Below are positions 55,016 to 64,000 of a stretch of DNA of 64,000 bases, one piece after another. The stretch covers positions 3,143,437 to 3,207,436 of the forward strand of contig CM053331.1 of assembly GCA_028583605.1 (NCBI GenBank). The letters run 5' to 3'. Positions within the stretch are counted from its first letter, which is position 1. Every line of letters starts with the position of its first letter. The notes under the pieces are model-generated. The model did no database searches. It saw only the letters and a list, made by a program, of their open reading frames with translations, and had not been told where the DNA came from. A program made the translations under genes and the position numbers. Source of the DNA: Dastarcus helophoroides. Taxonomy: Eukaryota; Arthropoda; Insecta; Coleoptera; Bothrideridae.

Positions 55016-55025
55016 CCTTATATAG
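55016..55025 (-). promoter_or_regulatory. TATA box of the solo LTR
   Basis: The minus strand reads CTATATAAGG. Its position about 150 bp from the start of the minus-strand LTR is usual for the U3/R boundary. Transcription would begin some 25-30 bp further (about 54,985-54,995) and run towards 54,774. Confidence 0.7.
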
Positions 55026-55039
55026 TTTTCGCTTCCGGG

Positions 55040-55056
55040 TTCTAGAAATTTTAGAA
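55040..55056 (-). promoter_or_regulatory. Heat-shock-element-like sequence, proximal
   Basis: TTCTAGAAATTTTAGAA contains the inverted pentamers TTC-nn-GAA, followed in phase by an imperfect third unit. It lies 15 bp upstream of the TATA box in the LTR's own orientation. The motif is a consensus match only. Confidence 0.45.
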
Positions 55057-55122
55057 GGCTTATCGTTGGCTGAAATTTCTGTCGTTTGCTTCAATATCGC
55101 GGCCGCCTTCCCTTATCAGATC

Positions 55123-55137
55123 TTTCTAGAAACTTTC
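55123..55137 (-). promoter_or_regulatory. Heat-shock-element-like sequence, distal
   Basis: TTTCTAGAAACTTTC fits nTTCnnGAAnnTTCn with one mismatch in the third pentamer. It lies about 100 bp upstream of the TATA box. A TTATCA (GATA) word lies next to it at 55,113-55,118. Confidence 0.45.
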
Positions 55138-55174
55138 CTTACTAAATTCTACAATAAACATTTCGTTACAGTAT

Positions 55175-55539
55175 TGAATTTGACAGTTTGACCAAATTTT
55201 AAATTTTGAAAAAATGATCGAAATTCTACAACTTACACTAGAAAGTAGCTTAAAACAAATTGTTAAGAAGTCTTCAAAATTAGGCAAGTCAGTAGTTAAA
55301 ATTAAACAGAATATGTGCGGTCGCTTACGATAAAAAAAAACGATTTTCTTTTACAGACACTTTCATCCCCTATTTTTAAAAAAGCATTAGCGCCAGGAAC
55401 AGCAATTCCGGGCGGGATCAATTCCGACTTTATTACTTCAAAAAGTTCGGAATTCCTATTTGTCGGGCAAACTTTTTAAGTGATGTGCAACATTCAGATT
55501 ATCTCGCTTAAAATGATTATAATTTGTGGGCGGCGTTTC
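55175..55539. other. Low-repeat spacer
   Basis: This stretch links the solo LTR to the GC-rich island. It contains a GC-richer phrase (CCAGGAACAGCAATTCCGGG) but no supported gene. Confidence 0.45.
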
Positions 55540-55760
55540 GGCTCCTAGTTAAAATGTTTTTCTCATTTACGGAGCGGCGGCTGCTGCGGGCGCGCTCCTC
55601 CACTCGATAAAATTTATTTATCTCGTCGTGGCCATATTAAACACGGATGTGTCCAACTTTTCTTTCGCCTCCGACGCTCTACATCACGTCACTCGTAACG
55701 TAAAAATGGCGGAGTTTGTGGTTAACGGAGAGAAGTTAAAAGGCGGTTGTTTGTAGGGGG
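55540..55760. promoter_or_regulatory. GC-rich island with promoter-like motifs
   Basis: In a strongly AT-rich setting this stretch has dense G+C (GGAGCGGCGGCTGCTGCGGG, CGCCTCCGACGCTC). It holds GCCATATT (55,631-55,638) and AAAATGGCGG (55,703-55,712), which match the YY1/Pleiohomeotic consensus on opposite strands. It also holds TCACGTCA (55,684-55,691), a CRE-like octamer. An ATG at 55,706 opens a 16-codon frame ending at 55,756, too short to call. It could be a promoter with a first exon, a Polycomb-response-like element or chance. Confidence 0.35.
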
Positions 55761-55800
55761 AAATTGCTTTTGTTAAGGCGCTCCTTTTCTAAGACAGTTA

Positions 55801-56446
55801 AAAACAATTATTACTGAGCTTACACCATTATTTGTGCACACGAACGGTTTAACAACAAAATTCCACAAAAATTTAAAACTTTAAATGTTAACAGTTAAAG
55901 GATGTGAGCTAATAATGGGCAAAAGGAGAATTTTAACCGTGAAATATGGAATTTTTTACCGTGAAGTACAAATTTTGTTTTGGTGAAAGAAAGTAAACGG
56001 TAAATAAAAAGAGTTTCTTAGAAATAAATAAGAATTCCACGGTAAAAAGTTCAATAAAAATTGCCCAAAAATTGCCTTAGCAAAAACCAGGTCTTATTTT
56101 TTTGCTTAAAATAGGGGATTCGGGAAATTCAATAGGAAAACTAGAAAACGGGGCAAAATAAATAATAAATGGAAAAATGAACGCAATGACACAAAACAAA
56201 TAAACACTAAAAAACGATAAGCATTGACGTTCTTAAGCTTAAGTGGCAGCGTTACACTACTGTTAATTTTGGTCAGTGGAAATTGAGCATTTAAATTCTG
56301 CGAGAAGTTAGCTTAGAAATAAAGAAACAACAGAGTTTCAACCGTGCAGTATGGGATATTTAAACACAATTAAAAACAATTTTTACTGAACTTACACCAT
56401 TATTTGTGCACACGAACGGTTTTACAACGAAATTCCACAAAAATTC
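55801..56446. repeat. Duplicated edge of the satellite
   Basis: The segment TTATTTGTGCACACGAACGG occurs at 55,830 and 56,400 within longer matches (55,801-55,873 and 56,373-56,446). The ~570-bp step equals one shortened unit. These edge sequences do not recur deeper in the array, so they mark its boundary. Confidence 0.8.
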
Positions 56447-56461
56447 AAATTCCCTCTTCTC

Positions 56462-56580
56462 TTCAGTATCTTTTTGAAGATGATAGCTTGGCTGTCGAAA
56501 CGCGTTAGAGCAACTTTTGTTGTGTTTTTTTAATCTTTCTTGGTTTCAGGGGACAAGTTATATATTTCAATTTTCAAAAA
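56462..56580. mobile_element. Foldback element, right half
   Basis: TTTTTGAAGATGATAGCTTG, GCTGTCGAAACGCGTTAGAG and TTGGTTTCAGGGGACAAG are followed by a decayed TATATATTTCAATTTTC. It lies at the edge of the ACCGT satellite, immediately after the second copy of the edge duplication. Confidence 0.85.
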
Positions 56581-57000
56581 GTCGAAATCTAATAAAATTA
56601 AATTTCAAAAAATTCAGAATTTTAAAAACAAATCGATTTGTTAAAGTCAAAATTTTAAAAGACAACATTTAAAAATTAAATGAAATTTACGAAAATATAA
56701 TTGTTAAAACAGTCGAAAATCGATGAAAAATTATTTTTGTTAATGAATCAAAATGATCAAATCGACTTCTTCAAGATGTTCAAAAAAATTTAAACTTTGA
56801 GAAAAATTTGCACTTCTGGATAAACATCATCATCTTAAAATGTCGATTTTTTTTCAAAATTAAGATAATAAGAACAAATTAACATATTCTAAAAAGATAA
56901 AAGATTTTAAAAGGACAGAAACTGATTTATTATCGGTAAAATTTGATACACATTTTTACCCCCTTAGAGGTAGAATTTTTAACTTTTGTTTCTTAGCAGA
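56581..57000. other. A-rich insertion between satellite parts
   Basis: AAAGTCGAAATCTAATAAAA-type phrases resemble the A-rich degenerate blocks elsewhere in the window. No gene is visible. Confidence 0.45.
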
Positions 57001-59282
57001 TGTTCAGTGATACAGTGTGGGTCGCACTGACGTTTTAAGAAATAGACTGATTGGTCGGTTTGGACAAAAGTAAAGAATTTTGGAAATTAAAACTTTAATG
57101 CCAAGCGCTTAAAAGCCAAAAAGTTTGCGTTTAATGGGTGTGACACTTGTCAACCGGAAATATGCAATTATTCATCGCCCACAGATAGCAGCGCTTTAAG
57201 CAGGCAAGAAATATTCCAGTTAACACTCAGCAGCCTGATAACTAGGGTACACGTCCTTTAAAACAAATAGAAATGGCAAAATTTTAAACGGTAAATTTTA
57301 AAAATTCAGCCGTGAAAAGATGGCTCTGACTGACTAAAAACAACTGCCTCAGAAATATAAATATTTTTACCGCTAAAATTCACAATCAATCAATATTTTG
57401 CAAATTCAACCGTAAAACTATAAATATCAACGTTAAAAGCGCAATTTTGACAGCGCGTAGCTCAAAAACTAAACAAAAAAATAGTTTTACCCATAAAAAT
57501 TAAGATACTTTACGATGAAAGAACGTGAAAAAAGAATAGAAGAAGTTTAAAGCAACTAAAAAACAAGAAGCATTGACGTTTTAAAGCTTAAGTGGTAGCG
57601 TTACCCTACTGTTGATTTTGGTCTGTGGAAATTGAGCGCTTAAACTCTGCGAGAACCCAGCTTAAAAGTAAAGAAATAACAAAGTTCCAACCGTAAAGTA
57701 TGGGATATTTTATAGAAACAGAACAGGGTCGTTAAATAAAAAAATATATTGCAGATAGAAAATAATTTCACGGTCAAATATTTAATAAGACCTGAATTTT
57801 GCCTAGAAATAAAAATATTTTTATAGCTGGAATCAACAATTAATTAAAAAATTGCGTATTTAACTCCAAAATTTCAAATGTTAACAGTTAAAGCATGTAA
57901 CCTAAAAATGGGCAAAAGAAGAATTTTAATAATGAAATATGAAATTTTTTACCGTGAAGTACAAATTTTTTGTTGGTAAAAGAATGTTAACAGTAGATAA
58001 AAGAAGTTTCTTAAAAACAAATATTAATTTCACGGTAAAAAGTTTTAAAAAAATTTGCCTAAAAATTGCTTTATCAACCAACCAGGTGTTATTTTTTTGC
58101 TTAAAATAAGAAATTTGAGAAGTTTGGCAGGAAAACTGAAAAACGGGCTAAATAAATAATAAATGGAAAAATGAATACAATGACACAAAACAAATAAGCA
58201 CTAAAAAACGATGAGCATCGACCTTTTTAAGCGCAATTCTGACAGCGCTTAGCTTAAAAACTTAACAAAAATAGAGTTTGAACCATAAAAATTAAGATAC
58301 TTTACGGTGAAAGAACGTGAAAGAAGATTAGAAGAAGTTTAAAGCAAAAGTAAATTAATTTCTCGGTTAAAATTTGAATTAAAATAACATTTTACCCATA
58401 ATTATTATCTGAAATTCACAATTATTTAATATTTATTAGATTCAACAGTGGAACCTTAAATAACGGTAAAAGCACAACTCTGCAAGCGCGTGGTTAAATA
58501 ATTAAACAAAAAGAAAGTTTTGATTTTAAAAAGTGAGATATTTAACTCTGAGAAAACATTAAAGTTGGGCAAAAAAAATTGCAGCGGAAAAAAAATGTTT
58601 CACGGCAATAATTCATACCAAATTAAAATTTTGCTTCTATATATTAAACATTTTTCAAGCTGACATTTATAATTAATTAATATTTCAAACATCTGAAAGC
58701 AAAACTTTAAATATCAACGAGGAAAGCGCATTGTAACGGACGCGAAGCTTAATAATTAGAAAAAAAAGAGTTTTAACCGTAAAACATAAGATATTTAACG
58801 GTAAAAAAACGCTGACGCTAAACAAAAAGAGTTTTTGGCATACAAAAATTAATTTTACGGTTAAAATTTAAACAAAATTAATTTTTATTAAAATGCAAAC
58901 ATTTTTACAAATGCAATTTGGAATTAATCAATATTTTGGGTTTTTATTTGTTAAGATGTAAATTTTAATGACAAAAGCAAAACTTTGCAAGCAAATAGCT
59001 TAATAGGTAAGCAAAAAAAAGTTATAACCGTAAAGCATGAAATATTTAATAAAATAAGAACGTGGCCCCAAAGTAGAGAACACTTCTTGCAGAAGGGAAA
59101 TAATTTCACGGTCAGATATCATATACAACCCGATTTTTGTCTAGAAACAGAGTTCTAGCCTGAAGTATGGGATATTTTATAGAAAAAGAACGTGGCTGTT
59201 GAATAGAAAAACCTTCTTACAAAAGAAAAATAATTTCATAATCAAATATTAAATTAAACTCAAATTTTGTCCAAAAATATAA

Positions 59283-59286
<4 letters not shown>

Positions 59287-59320
<34 letters not shown>
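59287..59320. repeat. (AT)17 microsatellite
   Basis: This is an uninterrupted AT dinucleotide run within a satellite unit, in place of the AATATAAATATTTTTA phrase found in sister units. Confidence 0.95.
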
Positions 59321-59324
<4 letters not shown>

Positions 59325-61436
59325 GAGGCAATAGGAAAACTTTGACTAAAATATAAAATTTTTCACCGTGTAATGTAAGATTTTTTACCGTGAGATATAA
59401 GATTTTTAATTGTGAAATATAAAATATTTTATGCTTAAGGATATAGACAGTAAATAAAAGAAGGTTCCCGCAAAGAAAATTTTATTATATGGTTAAAACT
59501 AAAACACAATTAAAGTTTTGTGCGAGAATGTAAATATTTTTACAACTAAAATTTGAAATCAATCAATATTTTGCATTGTTTTTACCGAACTGCAACGATA
59601 AAAACACAACTTTGCGAGAAAATAGCTTGATGGTTGCAAGATGGTGGGAGAAAAAAGTTCCAACCGTAAAGCATGAAATATTTTATATAAGAAAAACGTG
59701 GTCGTTAAATAAAAGAAGTATTTTGAAAAAAGAATTTATTTTTACGGTCAAAATTTGGACAAATCCTAAATTTCGCGCGAAACTATAAATAATTTAAGAG
59801 CTGAAATTTACAGTTTGTCAATATTTTACGCATCTAACCGCTAAACTTTTAGTGCTAGCCAAAAAAATTTGACCTTGCAAGCACGTTACTAAGAAATAAG
59901 GCAATAAAAAAACTTTAAGTGCAAAATATGAAAGTTTTTACCGTGAAATATGAGATTTTTAACCGTGAAGAATGGAATATCTTATGGTTAAAAATGTAGA
60001 AGGAAAATAAGAAAAATAACCAACAAAAAAAATTAATTTTACGGTCAAAATTTAAACACCATTAACTATTAATATTTTAAAAGCTTAAATTTACAATTTG
60101 TTAATATTTTACGCATCAAACCACTAAACTTTTAATGCTAGGTGAAAATTATTGACTCTGCAAGCACGTAACTAAAAAATGAAGCAATAGGAAAACTGCA
60201 ATTGCAAAGTATGGGATTATTCACCGTGAAATATGAGATTTTTAACCGTGAAATATGAAACATTTTATGCCCAAACATGTCGACAGTGAATAAAAGAAAT
60301 TTTTCGTGAAAAATTAAATATTATGGTCATAATTTAAACACAAATAAAATTTTGTCTAATTTTTACAATCAAAATTTTAAATTAATTACTGTTTTGCATT
60401 GTTTTTGCAAAACTGCAATTGGTAACAATAAAAACACAACTTTGCAAAAAAATGGCTTGATGTTAGCTAAATCATGAGCCAAAAGACGTTCTAGCCATAG
60501 AGCATGAATTATTTTATATTAGAAAAACGTTGTCGTTAAATAAAAAGAGTTTCTTGCCAAGAAAAAGTTTTTTACCGTCAAAATTTAAACAAATCCCCAA
60601 TTTTGCTCAAAACTACCAATATTTTTAAGGCTGAAATTTACAAATAATCAATATTTTACATATATAATCACAAAACTTTAAGTGCTTGTTAGTAAAGTTT
60701 GACTTTGCAAGCACGTGACTAAGAAATGAGGTAATAAGAAAACTTTAACTGCAAAATATAAGATCTTTTACTGTAAAATGTAAAATTTTGAACCGTGAAG
60801 TATGGAATTTTTTATGGTCAAGGATAAAGAAGGTGAACGAAAGAAGTTTTTTGCAAGGAAAAATTAATTTTACGGTAAAAATTTAAATAAAATAAAAATT
60901 TTGCCTAAAAATTGCTTAAAAAAATGAGCAGTTGTAAATTTGTTGTTTAAAAGAAGCCAAGTAAGAAATTAAATTATGGCACCAAAACTAACAGAATAGG
61001 GCATAACAAATAATAAATGATATAAACACAATGCAACAAAACACAGCACAAATAAACTCTACAATAATAAAAGCATTTACGTTTTTAAGCTTAACTGGCA
61101 ACGTGGCACTACCATTGGTTTTGATCAATGAAAATTAAGAGCTTGAACTCTGCGAAAACAAGTTATAAATAAAGCAAAAACAAAGTTTTAACCGTAAAGT
61201 ATGGAACATTTCATAGCAAAAGAAGTGGGAAGTAAAAAAAAAATTTTTGAACGAAAAATTAATTTCACGGTCAAGATTTAAATAAAATCTAAATTATGCA
61301 CATACATATAAATACTTCTATAGCTGGAATTCACAGTTAATCTAAATTGTTCGCATTTAACCACAAAACTTTAAATGTTACCGGCTAAAACACGTGCAAG
61401 TGTGTGACTTAGAAATGAGGCAAAAACGAAATCTCA

Positions 61437-61523
61437 ACCGTGAAATATGAGATTTTTTACCGTGAAATATAAGATTTTTTACCCTAAAATATGAGATTTT
61501 TTGCCGTGAAACATAAATTGGTT
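61437..61523 (+). repeat. 22-bp subrepeat, four copies
   Basis: ACCGTGAAATATGAGATTTT and variants start at 61,437, 61,459, 61,481 and 61,503, an exact 22-bp step. Other units of the satellite have two or three copies (for example near 59,365 and 62,865). This short element seems to be the seed of the large unit. Confidence 0.88.
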
Positions 61524-64000
61524 TACAATAAAAGAATATGAACGGTGAATGAAAACAATTTCTTGCAGATAAAAATTAATTTCACTGTCTAAATTAAAAA
61601 AAAAGTACCCAAATATTGCTTGAGTAATGAGCAAATATAATTTGTTTCTTTAAAATAAGTGAATTGAGAAATTCAAACAGCAACGTTGATAAAATAGGGC
61701 AAAATAAATAAAAAATAAATAAATGAACACAATGACACAAAACACAATACAAATAAAAAATAAAAAGCAAAAAGCATTCCCGTCTTTAAACTTAAATGGT
61801 AGCGTGGTTTTGGTCGATGGAAGTTAAGCGTTTGAACTCTGTGAGCACATAGCTTAGTAATTAGGCAAAAATGAAGTTCTAACCATAAAATATGGGATAT
61901 TTTATAAAGAAAGAACGTAATCGTTAAATAAAACATTTTATTGCAAATGAAAAATAATTCTTCGGTCAAATAATAAATAAAACCCGAATTTTGCCTAGAA
62001 ATATAAATATTGTCATAGCTGGAATTCACAAATAATTAAAATTTTGTGCATTTAACCACAAAACTTTGAATGTTAACAGTAAAAGCACGTGCAAGCATGT
62101 GACTTGGAAATAGGACAAAAATGAGTTCCAACCGTAAAATATAGAATTTTTGACTATAAAAGAATGTAAACGCTAAATGAAAGAAATTTAGTGAAAATAA
62201 AAATTAATCTCACGGTCAAAATTTGCAAAAAAACCCAAAATGTTTTCAAAAATTTCTTTAACATCAACTAGGTGTTATTTTTTTGTCTAAAATAGGTAAA
62301 TTGAGCTAAAAAAGCTAATAAAATGAGACAAAATAAATAATAAATGGAAAAATAAACACAAAAAAATCAACACAAATAAACATTAAAAAATGAAAGGCGT
62401 TCACGTTTCTAGGCTTTAGTGTCAGCGTGATACTAGTGTTGGTTTGGTTCGATGGAAATTGAGCACTTGAATCCGCGAAAACATAGATTCGAAATAAAGC
62501 AAAAACGGATTTATAGCCGTGAAGTATTGGATGTTTTATATAAAACGAACGTGATCGTTAAATGAAAAAGGTTTTTTACAAAAAAAAACTAATTTCACGG
62601 CCAAATATGAAATAAAAATAAAACCCGAATTTCCCTTAGAATATAAATATCTTTATAGCTGAAAGTTACAATTTATCAAATTTTTGCGTATTTAACCACA
62701 ACACTTTGAATTATAACGGTAAAAGCACGTGCAAACAGGTAAACTGAGAAATTAAAAGAATTCCAACCGTGAAATATGAAAATTTTTACCGTAAAATATA
62801 AATTTTGTACAGCCATAGGATGCGAACGTTAAATAAAATGAAATTGAGCAAAAAGGAAATTTTAACCGTGAAATATCGGATTTTTTACCGTGAAATAAAG
62901 AATTTTTTACGGTAAAATAATGTGAATGGTAAATAAAAGAAGTTCTTTAAAAATAAAAATTAATTTCATGGTAGAAAGTTAAAAAAAATTGCCAAAAAAT
63001 TACTTTAACAAAAAGCAGATGTAGTTTTGCCGCTTAAAATAAAAAAATTGGAAAATTTGGTAGGTAAAATAAAAAAATAGGGCAAAGTAATAACAAATAG
63101 AAAAACAAACAATAACACAAAATAAATAAGCACTGAAAAAGGAAAAGCATTCACGTTTTTTAAGCTTAAGTGACAGCGTTACACTACTGTTGCTTTTGTT
63201 CAGTGAAAATTAAGCGCTAAACTTTGCAAAAACCCAGCTTCAAAATAAAGAAATATTAGAGTTCCAACCGTGAAGTGTAGAATATTTTGTAGAAAAAGAA
63301 CGTGGTCGTTAAAAAAAAGTTTTTTGCAAAATGAAACTGACTTTACGCTCAAATATTAAATTAAACTGAAATTTTGTCCATAAATACAGAAATTTTCAGA
63401 GCTGGAATTCACAATTAATCAAAATTTTACGTATTGATTTTTAAGCTTAATTTACTAGCAAAGAATAAACCACAAATTTTTGAATGTTAACGGTAAAAGC
63501 ACGTAAAAGCTAAAAGTATGTAACTTAGAAATTGGGCAAAATAGAAATAATAACCGTAAAATATGGAAATTTTTACCGTGATATATAATTTTTTTTACGA
63601 TAAAAGAATGTAAACGCCAAATAAAAAAAGTTTATCGCAAATAATATTTAATTTCACAGTAAAAATTAAAAAAAAACAAATTTTGCCTAGGAGTTGCTTA
63701 AACAACAAGCAGGTGTAATTTTTTTGTTAAAAATGAGGGACTATATAGACATTTTTATAGCTGAAATTCACAATTATTCGAAACTTTGCTTATTTAATCA
63801 CAACATTTTTAATGGTAATGGTTAAAGCACGTGCAAGTATGTAACTTAAAAATGGGACGAAAATTAATTTCAACTGTGAAGTAAGGATTTTTTACCGTGA
63901 AATATAGATTTTATTACGGTAAAAAAATAAGGACGGTAAATAAAAGAAATTTTTAACATACGAAAATTAATTTCAAGGTTCAAATTAAAAAAAAATTAAA

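Larger units (their letters stand above)
54774..55170 (-). mobile_element. Solo LTR, probably Ty3/gypsy-type
   Basis: The unit begins TGTTACGGGC and ends CGTTACA, and is flanked on both sides by the 4-bp direct repeat GTAT (54,770-54,773 and 55,171-55,174). TG...CA ends with short inverted termini and a 4-bp duplication are standard for Ty3/gypsy LTRs. On the minus strand it carries a TATA box, upstream heat-shock-element-like words and GATA words, as expected of U3-R-U5. No internal retroelement region is attached, so it arose by recombination between two LTRs. The 397-bp length is in the normal range. G+C is higher than the flanks. Confidence 0.9.
55801..64000. repeat. ~690-bp satellite built on ACCGT/ACGGT motifs (continues past window end)
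   Basis: The anchor AAGCATTGACGTTTTTAAGC, or a variant, occurs near 56,219, 57,569, 58,206, 61,078, 61,769, 62,394 and 63,147. Neighbouring units are 625-755 bp apart, and larger gaps hold rearranged units. Each unit has TGGCAGCGTTACACTACTGT, an AACCGTAAAGTATGGGATAT phrase, AGAACGTGGTCGTTAAATAA, AATTTCACGGTCAAA, AAAAGCACGTGCAAGC and a run of ACCGTGAAATATGAGATTTT copies. It is interrupted at 56,462-57,000 by a foldback half and other DNA. Frames of 70 and 118 aa in it are by-products. Confidence 0.9.

Noticed and set aside
54774..55170. Host gene promoter
   Set aside because: The TATA box first suggested this, but TG...CA termini and the flanking GTAT duplication show that the whole unit is a solo LTR.
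55706..55756. Short frame MAEFVVNGEKLKGGCL starting in a good ATG context
   Set aside because: Sixteen codons with an immediate stop and no convincing splice donor. Mentioned only as part of the GC-rich island.
61673..62029. 118-residue minus-strand frame with hydrophobic runs that could look like membrane segments
   Set aside because: It falls in the ACCGT satellite and is not kept open in neighbouring units. The hydrophobicity follows from TTT-rich codons.
1..64000. Reverse transcriptase, integrase, transposase or viral genes
   Set aside because: I looked for typical motifs (for example YxDD, DDE-type spacing, zinc knuckles) in the available frames and found none. Only non-coding ends of elements are present.

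Overview
The window looks like a piece of an AT-rich animal nuclear genome, most likely an arthropod and probably an insect. The arguments are: no bacterial-style gene packing; no recognisable protein-coding gene on either strand; many kilobases of diverged tandem satellites; tRNA-derived SINE-like fragments; a hAT-type terminus (CAGGGGTCGGCAAAC); a solo LTR of Ty3/gypsy type with target-site duplication; and a 2.7-kb AAGAG-type pentanucleotide satellite. The species cannot be named from the sequence. The texture is that of heterochromatin or a large gene desert.

Layout. 1-3.7 kb: an ~840-bp direct duplication, then a 168-bp x 7 tandem array. 3.7-9.9 kb: an ~295-bp repeat, partly organised as ~590-bp dimers, with palindromic foldback elements. 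10.1-12.7 kb: low-repeat DNA. 13.0-14.5 kb: an ~360-bp repeat with an internal hairpin. 14.5-15.9 kb: A-rich degenerate sequence. 15.9-27.05 kb: a very large imperfect inverted repeat. Its arms are satellites packed with TGACCTTGA/TCAAGGTCA motifs, and its centre holds low-repeat DNA plus the (TTCTC/GAGAA)n tract at 21,650-24,357. 27.7-29.7 kb: low-repeat DNA with a more complex, GC-richer island. 30-35.5 kb: two further satellites (~900-bp composite and ~273 bp). 35.9-40.6 kb: a 1.1-1.5-kb repeat that carries a foldback derivative in each unit. 40.6-43.2 kb: low-repeat DNA with SINE and hAT fragments. 43.6-49.3 kb: purine-rich satellites of ~420-525 and ~530 bp, with a near-perfect 55-bp-arm hairpin and a 99-bp MITE. 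49.4-53.7 kb: mixed repeats. 53.7-55.8 kb: low-repeat DNA with a solo LTR and a GC-rich island. 55.8-64 kb: an ~690-bp satellite built around ACCGTGAAAT/ACGGTAAAA motifs, running off the window end.

A single family of palindromic foldback elements (ends GGTGGAACGGACTGGTCC) links these regions. About 20 copies are visible. Some are full, some are collapsed derivatives, and several have been amplified as passengers inside satellites. One junction between this element and a satellite is present at two sites 19 kb apart.

No genes work together here in the usual sense. All long open frames are by-products of repeats, especially the Arg/Glu/Lys frames in the pentanucleotide tract. The most interesting candidates for function are the motif-dense inverted satellite, the hairpins that could give double-stranded RNA, the LTR promoter with heat-shock-element-like sequences, and the small GC-rich islands. 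All functional readings are inference. Coordinates of diverged repeats are approximate and were read by eye.
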